Origin: an uncultured Subdoligranulum sp.
GTDB lineage: Bacteria > Bacillota > Clostridia > Oscillospirales > Ruminococcaceae
Length of the DNA: 64,000 bases
Direction: 5' to 3'
NCBI GenBank assembly: GCA_945830575.1
Contig: CALZZE010000002.1
Location: 62,001-126,000 of the forward strand
Part shown: positions 25,258 through 32,567 of the stretch, piece by piece
Layout: each line of letters opens with the position of its first letter
Numbering within the stretch: position 1 is the stretch's first letter
The notes under the pieces: generated by a model
Seen by the model: only the letters and a program-made list of their open reading frames with translations
The model's database searches: none
What the model was told of the DNA's origin: nothing
Program-made: the position numbers and the translations under genes

Positions 25258-25285
25258 CAGGGCGTCGGGGACGCCGCCCCCTGCA
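25258..25285. repeat. Short GC palindrome, inverted copy
   Basis: Reverse orientation of the unit at 24123 (GGGCGTCGGGGACGCCGCCCCCTGC on the plus strand gives the same core). It sits between the tail-tube stop and the chaperone start. Confidence 0.6.
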
Positions 25286-25289
25286 TTTG

Positions 25290-25763
25290 TTACGCTGCGG
25301 TGAAGGTCTTGGTCTGCACGTTGAAGGTGCCCTTGGTCTTGACGCCGGTGTAGTGCACGTTGAAGGGAATCTGGTAGCCGGTGGTGTCGCCGCCGTAGCT
25401 GACCACCTCCAGATACACCTCCTCCTTGACGGCGGGGTAGCTGCCCTCGCTGTCGGCGTCCCACAGCTTGACCTCCACCATATCGGTTTTCAGGTCATCC
25501 AGCACCAGATCGCCGTCCACAATGGCCTGCAGGCGCTCAAACAGCGCGTCGCCCTTGCTGGCGTAGTAGGGCGTGACCTCGCCCTGCTTCTGGTAGCTGT
25601 CGATGACCACCGAGGTCTGGCCCAGAATGTTGGACTTTTTCTCCACGTTGGCGGACAGCTCGGGGGAATATTCCTCCAGATCGCCGCCCAGCCGCACATA
25701 GCTGGCGGCGCCGTCGGTGGATGCGTTCAGGTAATGGGCCATGTACTTGCGTTCAATTTTCAT
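25290..25763 (-). CDS. Phage major tail tube protein
   Basis: 157 residues: MKIERKYMAHYLNASTDGAASYVRLGGDLEEYSPELSANVEKKSNILGQTSV, then a beta-rich body (VYLEVVSYGGDTTGYQIPFNVHYTG) ending GTFNVQTKTFTAA. The combination is typical of siphophage tube subunits in Clostridia. The ATG at 25763 follows AAGGAGGAATCTG, overlapping the stop of the upstream gene by 11 bases. Confidence 0.75.
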   Translation of the reverse strand: MKIERKYMAHYLNASTDGAASYVRLGGDLEEYSPELSANVEKKSNILGQTSVVIDSYQKQGEVTPYYASKGDALFERLQAIVDGDLVLDDLKTDMVEVKLWDADSEGSYPAVKEEVYLEVVSYGGDTTGYQIPFNVHYTGVKTKGTFNVQTKTFTAA

Positions 25764-26184
25764 CAGATTCCTCCTTGTCGGTAAATTCCGCCGTCAGGCG
25801 GACAATGTAATGGTCGGTGCCCTCGGCCCCGGCCTGTTCCAGACGGCCCTCCCCGGCGGTGAGGGTCTCCCGGTGCTGCTCGGCATTGCCCAGCCGGGGA
25901 TGGTCCCGGCGGCTGTTCACCCAGCTCTGCACCGCCAGCAGACGGTCGGCGTTGTCCGCCGCGGCGGCGCTGGGCAGCACCAGCCGCACAAGAAACACCG
26001 CTTTGCACCGCAGCGTCACGCCGCCGCACAGGTTTTCGGTGCGTTTGAGCACCTCCACGCCCTGGGGGTAGACCCCGCCCCCGCCGGGGGCAGGGCCGAG
26101 GGCGTCGGTGGTAAAGGCGATGTCCGCCAGCGGCGATGCGGCGGACAGCCATTCGGTCAGGTCATGGATGGCGGTTTGTGTCAT
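25753..26184 (-). CDS. Phage tail terminator-like protein
   Basis: 143 residues. It begins MTQTAIHDLTEWLSAASPLADIAFTTDALGPAPGGGGVYPQG, with a beta sandwich pattern after it and NADRLLAVQSWVNSRRDHPRLG in the middle, like the tail terminators encoded just before tail tubes. Position in the head-to-tail gene order supports the call; the sequence itself is not diagnostic. Confidence 0.6.
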   Translation of the reverse strand: MTQTAIHDLTEWLSAASPLADIAFTTDALGPAPGGGGVYPQGVEVLKRTENLCGGVTLRCKAVFLVRLVLPSAAAADNADRLLAVQSWVNSRRDHPRLGNAEQHRETLTAGEGRLEQAGAEGTDHYIVRLTAEFTDKEESDEN

Positions 26185-26188
26185 GGCG

Positions 26189-26587
26189 TCACCTCGTCAG
26201 TCCCTTTGCGCCGCTGCCGGAGGTATTCCACCACGCGCCGGCCTCCACGTGATGCACCCGGCCGCCCAGCGTGAAGGGGGTCACGTACTCCACCACCGCC
26301 ACGCGGCGGTCGGCGGCGGGCACAAAGCCCGGCCAGTCGGAAACCGTGAGGATGGGGCCTTCCCCATCACACACCCGGTCGCCGGGGTCCAGCAGGTAAT
26401 CCTGCCCGTACTCCCCCGCCGCGGCGGGGATGACCAGCAGCATCATGGCGCCGGTGCAGGTGCCGGAGGTTTCCGGCAGGGCGCGGCGGCCCCGCTGCCA
26501 GTGCACGCCCCGCAGCACGGTGCGGCGCACGGTGTCCTCCTCCAGACGGTACAGCGTCACCGTCTGAGCGTACAGGTCACATCGCAT
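26189..26587 (-). CDS. Phage head-closure-like protein
   Basis: 132 residues, MRCDLYAQTVTLYRLEEDTVRRTVLRGVHWQ. It is mostly beta, with a DYLLDPGDRVCDGEGPILTVSDW segment characteristic of small head-completion or minor capsid proteins. The ATG at 26587 lies inside the end of the connector gene (11-base overlap). The role is inferred from the slot between connector and tail terminator. Confidence 0.55.
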   Translation of the reverse strand: MRCDLYAQTVTLYRLEEDTVRRTVLRGVHWQRGRRALPETSGTCTGAMMLLVIPAAAGEYGQDYLLDPGDRVCDGEGPILTVSDWPGFVPAADRRVAVVEYVTPFTLGGRVHHVEAGAWWNTSGSGAKGLTR

Positions 26588-26948
26588 CGGCCCACCGCCC
26601 AAATGTCAGATAGTACCCGGCCTCCCGGCGGAAGTGGGCCTCCCGCAGGCTCAGCGTGGTGGCGCACAGCGCCGCGGGGGCCACGTAGGTCTCGCTGACG
26701 GAACCCACGCTCACCCTGGCAAGGCCGCGGCCCTCGTCCTCCTGCTCGAACTCGTACATAGCCTCCGCCACGGCGCAGAGGGCGCAGGCCTCGGCGTCCT
26801 CGATGCCGGGGCGGGGGCGGATGTCGAACAGGCCCTTCCAGCGGGCCAGCTGGTCGGCGGCGCGCTTCATCAGGCGGGGAAACGCCGTCTCCGGGATGTC
26901 CTCACCGAGATAATTTTCGCGGTAAAACGTATAGTCCGGCAATGGCAT
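26577..26948 (-). CDS. Phage head-tail connector (HK97 gp6-like)
   Basis: 123 residues, mainly helical: MPLPDYTFYRENYLGEDIPETAFPRLMKRAADQLARW, then EDAEACALCAVAEAMYEFEQ. Helical adaptor proteins of this size follow the capsid gene and join the portal in siphophages. It starts 8 bases after the capsid gene stop with GGAGGC upstream. Confidence 0.65.
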   Translation of the reverse strand: MPLPDYTFYRENYLGEDIPETAFPRLMKRAADQLARWKGLFDIRPRPGIEDAEACALCAVAEAMYEFEQEDEGRGLARVSVGSVSETYVAPAALCATTLSLREAHFRREAGYYLTFGRWADAM

Positions 26949-26956
26949 AGCCTCCT

Positions 26957-27925
26957 TTACGCTTTGAACTTCGCCAGCACCACCTTGGCCTCGTTGGACA
27001 GCACCGCCACGTAGAACTCGTCGGCGGTGATTTCGGTGGTGCGGGTCTTGGGCTTGCGCTCGGTCTCGATGTTGACCTCCCGCTTGCGGTAGATGGTGAG
27101 AGCGGGAATTTCATCCTCGGTCTCGGGGTCGGCCTCCAGCTTGACGATGGGGCAGGCGTAGACGGGGGTGGTGCTCTTGGTCACCTTGTCACCCTCCCTG
27201 GCGGCGGGCAGGGTCTTCTGCACCTCGGCCAGATTCTCCCCGGTGACCTGCTCGCCGGAGGCGTCGAACTTGTACCACTCGTTCAGCACCGGCACCTTTT
27301 TGCTGGGCACGATGCGGCAGCCCGCGATCATGCCCACCTCGCCGGTGAGGGTGACGCCGGGCTGGTACTTGTCGGCGGAGAGGAAGTCGGCGTTTTTGCG
27401 CAGCTGGGTGACCTGCTTGGGATGGATGAACAGCACCTTGTCGGAGCTGCCCATCTCCTCCTCGAACAGGTCCACCGCGTCCACGATGCCGTTGTAGGTG
27501 ATGGCGGTGGCGGATCCGTCAAACAGCAGGGTGGCGGTCTGGAGGGCGTCCATGCAGTCGTTGTCGATTTTGGCGGCGATGGACATGGCCAGCTGGGTGT
27601 TGGCCTCGCCCACCGGGTTGCCGTAGCCGGACAGCACCGCCTCATCAGTGAGACCGATGCCCTTCATGGCCTTCTTGATGGTGGCCTTGCGGGTGGAGGT
27701 GGTCATTTTCTCGATGGCCACCTCGCCGCCCTCGGCCACATCGGCGGCGTCACCGATGTAGGTGTAGGCGGGCACCGTGATGGTGTCGCCGGGCACGCCG
27801 GCCAGCGTGTCGTCGATTTTGGCGAAGGGGGCCACCCGCAGCTTTTTGGGGATGCGGGCGGAGACCATGTCCGCCATGACTTCCGGGTCAATGAGGTCGT
27901 TCAGCTTGGTGATGAAATCAGCCAT
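26957..27925 (-). CDS. Phage major capsid protein (N4-gp56/HK97-like fold)
   Basis: 322 residues, starting MADFITKLNDLIDPEVMADMVSARIPKKLRVAPFAKIDDTLAGVPGDTITVPAY, the pattern of the N4-gp56 family of capsid proteins. Next come GDAADVAEGGEVAIEKMTTSTRKATIKKAMKGIGLTDEAVLSG and the central FIHPKQVTQLRKNADFL motif. The C-terminal region includes the mainly beta P-domain (ALTIYRKREVNIETERKPKTRTTEITADEFYVAVLSNEAKVVL). No separate maturation protease gene is present nearby. Confidence 0.85.
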   Translation of the reverse strand: MADFITKLNDLIDPEVMADMVSARIPKKLRVAPFAKIDDTLAGVPGDTITVPAYTYIGDAADVAEGGEVAIEKMTTSTRKATIKKAMKGIGLTDEAVLSGYGNPVGEANTQLAMSIAAKIDNDCMDALQTATLLFDGSATAITYNGIVDAVDLFEEEMGSSDKVLFIHPKQVTQLRKNADFLSADKYQPGVTLTGEVGMIAGCRIVPSKKVPVLNEWYKFDASGEQVTGENLAEVQKTLPAAREGDKVTKSTTPVYACPIVKLEADPETEDEIPALTIYRKREVNIETERKPKTRTTEITADEFYVAVLSNEAKVVLAKFKA

Positions 27926-28023
27926 AGTTTGTTACTCCTTTTCTGTTTGTGTTTGTAAAGACTTGGGGCGGGGCCGCGCCGCCGTGGGGGCGCGTGAAAA
28001 CGTGTGCGGCTCCGCCCGGCGGC

Positions 28024-28194
28024 TCAGCCCCGCAGGGCGCGGTAGGTTTCGGGGTCGTCCCGTTTCAGGGCCAGCCGTTCCCGGTAGCCCATGCGGTCAA
28101 AGGCCGCCCGGTCGGTGCCCACCGGCGCGGTGCCGGTGCCCGCCGCGTAGGGCGCGGGGGTCTGGGGCGCGGTGCTGGCGTTGGTTTCCTCCAT
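28024..28194 (-). CDS. 56-residue protein between portal and capsid genes, possible mini-scaffold
   Basis: Residues 1-30 are Ala/Pro/Thr-rich and probably disordered; residues 33-56 (FDRMGYRERLALKRDDPETYRALRG) form an amphipathic charged helix like the C-terminal capsid-binding tip of phage scaffolding proteins. Full scaffolds in related phages are about 200 residues, so this would be a strongly reduced one. The ATG at 28194 follows AAAGGAGGTGACA. Confidence 0.5.
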   Translation of the reverse strand: MEETNASTAPQTPAPYAAGTGTAPVGTDRAAFDRMGYRERLALKRDDPETYRALRG

Positions 28195-28218
28195 AATTGT
28201 CACCTCCTTTCGCATTTA

Positions 28219-29523
28219 TTACGGCATATATTTCTGGCGGATGGCCGCCAGCGCGTCCTCGCCGTCATGGGGCAGCGAGAAATACCACGCCAGTGCCAGC
28301 TCGGGGCGCAAAAGGCCGTCCGCCACCATCTGGCGCTGCTCCTCCCACAGGCGGGCGCGGTCGTACAGCACGCCGTTCCCCCAGTCGATGGTCAGCGCCC
28401 GGGGGTCGAAGGTGCCGCCGTACTGGCCGTACAGCCTGCCCAGCGCGGCGCACAGCGCCATGGCCTGCCGGGCGGCGGCCTCCCAGGTGCGCTGCAATTC
28501 CCGGATGGTCAGGTCATAGTCCGCGCCGGTGGCGGCGATCTCGGCGGCGGTGCGCTCGGTGTCGGCAGCCTCGCTGAGCAGGCCCCGTTTCAGCCCCAGC
28601 AGATTCTCGATGCTGCGCAGAATATCCTGCTTGCGGTTCAGATAGCTCTGCTCCCGCAGCGCCGGGCTGTACACCGTGACCCCCACGTTGGCGGGGTCGT
28701 CGGGCAGACCCACGAACAAATCATCCCGCAGGCCGCGCCGCCCGGAGGCGTCGGTGCGCAGCAGGTCCTCCGAGGCAAACACCCGGGAGGCACCGTTGCG
28801 GAACTCCGCCTCCAGCTGGGCATCGCACCGGGCCAGCGCCCGGATCAGCCCCACCGCCGGGGCGTACAGCGACACCGCCTCGCCGCTGCCGTCCACGCAG
28901 TTCACCAGCGGCATGCGCAGCGCCGCCAGCCCCACGCCGGGCACACCGGGCAGCACCAGCTCCGGCACAAGGCCCTCGCAGGCGGGCAGCGTGTTCAGCG
29001 GCACGCTGCGGCCAAGGGTCTGGCCGTTCACCTCAAACAGCCGCGTCTCGATGGTCAGCCCCTCCGCCCCGGCGCAGCGCCGCTCCAGCAGCGCGTAGCG
29101 GCGGCCGTTTCCGGTGAGCAGCTCCATGCTGCCCACCGCCTGCAGGGCGCCGGCGCTGTCCCGGGCCAGCGGCACGTAGCAGTCCCGCCGCAGCGGCACA
29201 AAGGCCGGGCCACCGGGCTTCAGCACCGGCTTCAGCAGGCACTCGCCGCCCGCCATGGCGTACTGCATGGCGGTGCCGCGCACGCTGTCCAGCGCCGCCA
29301 GCGCCCCCTGCATCCAGGGGTCCGGGTCGTCCAGACTGCTCTCATACTCCGCAAACACGGTGCGGCTCAGCTTTCCCACCAGCACCACCGGCAGGCGGGC
29401 GGCGGGGTCTTCTCCGGGGCGGGCCGCGCCGTAGTACAGCTCCAGCCATTCCCGCTGGGCGGCACGCATTTTCGGCGTTGTCACATCGCTTTTTCCAAAC
29501 GCCTGTTCCAGAAAGCTCTGCAC
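28219..29523 (-). CDS. Phage portal protein (A118/SPP1-like)
   Basis: 434 residues; portals form the dodecameric DNA channel of the capsid vertex. Characteristic segments include MRAAQREWLELYYG near the N-terminus, LVGKLSRTVFAEYES, the GLRDDLFVGLPDD clip region and RSIENLLGLKRGLLSEAADTERTAAEIAATGADYDLTIRELQR around residues 300-350. The C-terminus is slightly shorter than in SPP1-like portals (about 500 residues). It is placed after the holin rather than after terL, which is unusual. Confidence 0.8.
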   Translation of the reverse strand: MQSFLEQAFGKSDVTTPKMRAAQREWLELYYGAARPGEDPAARLPVVLVGKLSRTVFAEYESSLDDPDPWMQGALAALDSVRGTAMQYAMAGGECLLKPVLKPGGPAFVPLRRDCYVPLARDSAGALQAVGSMELLTGNGRRYALLERRCAGAEGLTIETRLFEVNGQTLGRSVPLNTLPACEGLVPELVLPGVPGVGLAALRMPLVNCVDGSGEAVSLYAPAVGLIRALARCDAQLEAEFRNGASRVFASEDLLRTDASGRRGLRDDLFVGLPDDPANVGVTVYSPALREQSYLNRKQDILRSIENLLGLKRGLLSEAADTERTAAEIAATGADYDLTIRELQRTWEAAARQAMALCAALGRLYGQYGGTFDPRALTIDWGNGVLYDRARLWEEQRQMVADGLLRPELALAWYFSLPHDGEDALAAIRQKYMP

Positions 29524-29527
29524 TTCC

Positions 29528-29791
29528 TCACTCCTTTCCGCCTGGGCAGGTGTAGTTCATCGCCCGGTCGCTGTCCTGAAAGCCCTGTGTGGTGGGGTCG
29601 GTCACCACGCCCAGCACCGCCAGCAGCGCAAACACCGCGTCCAGCAGCGCCAGCAGGACGTCGTTCAGGGCGGCGGGCTGCCAGTCGATGCCCAGCAGCC
29701 CCAGCACGGCCTGCACCACCAGCAGCAGCGCCGGGATGGCCGCCACCCAGAACGCCTTGTTTTGCAGACGGATCTTCCAGTTGATTCTCAC
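29528..29791 (-). CDS. Phage holin, phi LC3 type
   Basis: 87 residues from a GTG. The sequence VRINWKIRLQNKAFWVAAIPALLLVVQAVLGLLGI, then VLLALLDAVFALLAVLGVVTDPTTQGFQDSDRAMNY, matches the phi LC3 holin family (two transmembrane helices, charged C-terminus). The start follows AAGGAGG at 9 bases and lies just after the preceding stop. No endolysin gene is recognisable next to it or elsewhere in the cluster. Confidence 0.85.
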   Translation of the reverse strand: MRINWKIRLQNKAFWVAAIPALLLVVQAVLGLLGIDWQPAALNDVLLALLDAVFALLAVLGVVTDPTTQGFQDSDRAMNYTCPGGKE

Positions 29792-29795
29792 TCGT

Positions 29796-30026
29796 TCATT
29801 CCTCCTTCTCCAGCCTGTGCAGCCGGTCATCGTGCTGGTCCAGCCGCTGCCACAGCCGGGTGTGGGTCTGCCGGTTGTCGGATTCCAGCCGGTCCAGCCG
29901 CTGGGCCATGTTTTCCAGCATGGTGGTCAGCCGGGTAATGCTCCGGTTCAGCTCCACCACCGGGCGGCCCACCGTCACAAACAGTCCCACCAGCGCCACC
30001 AGCACCGTGACCACAGTCCATTCCAT
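29796..30026 (-). CDS. Small membrane-anchored coiled-coil protein (XhlA-like)
   Basis: 76 residues: one N-terminal membrane segment (TVVTVLVALVGLFVTVGRPVV) and then a continuous heptad-rich coiled coil (LNRSITRLTTMLENMAQRLDRLESDNRQTHTRLWQRLDQHDDRLHRLEKEE). Such proteins accompany holins in Firmicutes prophages and are compared with XhlA (hemolysin-like membrane proteins). Confidence 0.65.
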   Translation of the reverse strand: MEWTVVTVLVALVGLFVTVGRPVVELNRSITRLTTMLENMAQRLDRLESDNRQTHTRLWQRLDQHDDRLHRLEKEE

Positions 30027-30037
30027 GTATATTCACC

Positions 30038-31438
30038 TCAGCTTTCCCGAATCGTATAGGTGACCTTCATGGTCTGGCTGGCGGTTTTGGTGACGGGGCT
30101 GTCCAGATTGTTGATGGACCCCAGATACGGTTCCCGCACGCAGGGGTAGCACATGTTCAGGTTGTCGCCGCTGTAGGGGGACCTGACGCGCAGCGTCACC
30201 GGCCCGCCGCCGGTCAGGGGCACCGTATCGTAGCAGTGGTAGGCGCCCATCTCGGTGCAGAACACCGCATTTTTGAGGGTATCCAGCACCCGCACCGTGT
30301 TCCCGTAGGAGGAATAAATGCGGCCATGGTGGGCGTCAAACAGCGTAGAGAGCTCCAGCCCGTTGCGGTTGATGGGGGTCACATCGGTGGGGTCCTCCAG
30401 CGGGACGCTGTACAGGTTTCCGGCGGTGGTGCGGAAATACAGGCGGCCATTGTACACCTTCCCGTGGATGCACGGGGGACTGGCCTCGCTGTACAGCGTG
30501 GTGTCCAGCGTTTCCGACAGGGTGTTGGTGAAGGTGTAGACGGTCTGGCTCCAGTCCGCCATGTTGATCTCCAGAACCTTCATGGTCGTCGAGCCGCTTG
30601 TGCCCCCCGCCACCACATAGAGCCGCCCGCGTTCCTCGTCATAGTCCACCCGGACGGTGTTGGTGTAGGTGCTCTGCACGATGTCGGACAGGTCGATCTC
30701 TTTGGACAGCGTGTAGCCCATCGACCGGTTTGCGCCGGCGTCCTGCAGCAGGCTGATGCTGCGCAGCTGCGCCCCCGCCTTGTAGAGCCGCAGCGCCTTG
30801 GTGCCGGTGGAAAGCACCAGCCGTGCGCACCAGACGGTGTCGGTGTCCAGGTCCACCAGCACGGGCGAGCCGTAGTTTTCGTAAAATTTCCGGGCCTTGG
30901 TGCCGGGGAACAGGTTGATCTGTTCGCCCCACAGGAAATCCATCTCGCCGGGGACGACGGTGGTCAGCGCGGCGCAGGACTGGGGCATTTCCCCCAGCAT
31001 GGCGGCGTTGCGGGAGGTCAGGCAGGCGGCGGCGATGGTGCCGTTGGCCTGACTGGTGGTGAAGTCATAGACCAGACGCAGTTCCTTGTCCTCATAGTTG
31101 AGGGCGCTTTCGGTGGCGTTGTAGGAGCCGCGTCTGGTGTTGAGTCCGGCGTTGACCGCGTTGTACCGGGCGGTGCCGGTGATGTCCACCCCGGCGGGGG
31201 CGTACAGGGTATCCGCATCCCCGGTGATGGCGGTGTCCAGCAGCAAAAGGCCGCCGTAGAACCGGCTCCAGAGGCTGCCGGAGCCGTCGTAGAGCTTGTC
31301 TCTGCCGTTCATCAGTTCGGGAAAGGCGGCAAAGATACGGCTCACCGCATTGGTAATCAGGTTGTCATGTTCCACCGTTTGGACCTCGCCGGTGTGTACA
31401 TCGGTCAGTTCCAGACGGGTATGCCCGTGCAGGGCCAT
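30038..31438 (-). CDS. Phage tail fibre-like structural protein
   Basis: 466 residues, starting MALHGHTRLELTDVHTGEVQTVEHDNLITNAVSRI, an N-terminal domain common in Clostridia prophage tail fibres. The second half has repeated strand patterns (VRVDYDEERGRLYVVAGGT, GKVYNGRLYFRTTAGNLYSVPLED, FDAHHGRIYSSYGNTVRVLDTL) like a beta-propeller, which may bind a cell-surface receptor. It follows the other fibre-like gene. Confidence 0.6.
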   Translation of the reverse strand: MALHGHTRLELTDVHTGEVQTVEHDNLITNAVSRIFAAFPELMNGRDKLYDGSGSLWSRFYGGLLLLDTAITGDADTLYAPAGVDITGTARYNAVNAGLNTRRGSYNATESALNYEDKELRLVYDFTTSQANGTIAAACLTSRNAAMLGEMPQSCAALTTVVPGEMDFLWGEQINLFPGTKARKFYENYGSPVLVDLDTDTVWCARLVLSTGTKALRLYKAGAQLRSISLLQDAGANRSMGYTLSKEIDLSDIVQSTYTNTVRVDYDEERGRLYVVAGGTSGSTTMKVLEINMADWSQTVYTFTNTLSETLDTTLYSEASPPCIHGKVYNGRLYFRTTAGNLYSVPLEDPTDVTPINRNGLELSTLFDAHHGRIYSSYGNTVRVLDTLKNAVFCTEMGAYHCYDTVPLTGGGPVTLRVRSPYSGDNLNMCYPCVREPYLGSINNLDSPVTKTASQTMKVTYTIRES

Positions 31439-31451
31439 GGTCGATCCCTCC

Positions 31452-32567
31452 TTAATTCACAAAATTCATTTGCAGGCTTGTCAGCGTTTCGCTGTCGTGC
31501 AGCGTCAGCCGCAGCAGCAGGCGGCGGTTTTCCGGCAGGGCGTCCCACAGCGCCGCCGGGTCGGCGGCGAGGAATTCGGTGAGGGTCTGTTCCCGGCCGT
31601 AGGTCACGCCGCCGTCCATGGACAGGCTGACGCCGATGGTTCCGCTGGCCGCGGCGGCCAGCGACGCGATGCCAAGGATGCTCTCGTGGCTCATGTCGCA
31701 CACAGCCACAACAGGCTGGTCGGGCGGCGTGGCGATGACGGAGCCGGTCAGTTCCTCCAGTTCCCCGCCGCTGGTCCAGCGGTAGACGGCGGGGCAGGTC
31801 AGACCGGAGAGCAGCGCCGCGCCGGGCAGTTCCTCGCAGCCGTACTCCGTAAAGACGGCGGCGCTGACAGCGCTCACCGCCTCCAGCGGCACAAGCGCGC
31901 CGTCCTCCACGGTGTAAAACACCCCCTGAGACTCCACCAGATGCCGTACCTCCTCGCCCAGCAGCTGGATGCACTCGCACACGACGGGGGACTGGCTTTC
32001 CTGAGAGAAGGTGCGGTTCCCCGGCTCGCCCCAGTCCAGCAGATTGGCCTGCCGGGGCTGGGTGGAGGCCTGGTCCAGCGAGATCATTCCCTCGCTGCTG
32101 CCGTTGCAGGCCCATGTCCCGTAGGGCGCGGTGGTTTTCCACACGATGGCGCTCAGGCACCACAGAAAGACTTCTCCCTCCGGGCGCTGTACGGTAAAGC
32201 TGGCAACCGTCGCAGAGGAAAGGTACTCCGCCCCGGCACACCAGCGCAGTGTCGTCACGCCGGAGAAGGCCAGCAGGTTGAGATAGATGCGGGAGCTGCT
32301 GCTCTGTTTCATGGCAAAGCTGACGGTTTCATCCTGGGTGACGCGGCGGTACAGCACCGCCATACGCTGCTTTGTGCCGGAGGAGGCGGTCACATCGCTG
32401 CTTTCCGCCAGCAGGGTCCAGCCGGCGGGATAGGTGGGGGTGCTGCGCACCGACACCGTTGCCACCACCATCTGCCCCGCCGCGGCCTCCAGCGTGCCGG
32501 TGAGGGCGGTGCTGCCGTTGACCTCAAAGCAGGCGCTGTTTTCCAGTGCAATGGAAGATGCTGCCAT
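31452..32567 (-). CDS. Phage tail/appendage protein, beta-sandwich type
   Basis: 371 residues, almost entirely beta. The N-terminal 190 residues have the pattern of phage carbohydrate-binding or jelly-roll domains (ALTGTLEAAAGQMVVATVSVRSTPTYPAGWTLLAES, VLYRRVTQDETVSFAMKQSSSSRIYLNLLAFSGV). The C-terminal part ends with an SLSMDGGVTYGREQTLTEF segment similar to fibre-associated modules. It starts directly after the hub gene stop (no gap). A host-recognition role is inferred. Confidence 0.5.
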   Translation of the reverse strand: MAASSIALENSACFEVNGSTALTGTLEAAAGQMVVATVSVRSTPTYPAGWTLLAESSDVTASSGTKQRMAVLYRRVTQDETVSFAMKQSSSSRIYLNLLAFSGVTTLRWCAGAEYLSSATVASFTVQRPEGEVFLWCLSAIVWKTTAPYGTWACNGSSEGMISLDQASTQPRQANLLDWGEPGNRTFSQESQSPVVCECIQLLGEEVRHLVESQGVFYTVEDGALVPLEAVSAVSAAVFTEYGCEELPGAALLSGLTCPAVYRWTSGGELEELTGSVIATPPDQPVVAVCDMSHESILGIASLAAAASGTIGVSLSMDGGVTYGREQTLTEFLAADPAALWDALPENRRLLLRLTLHDSETLTSLQMNFVN

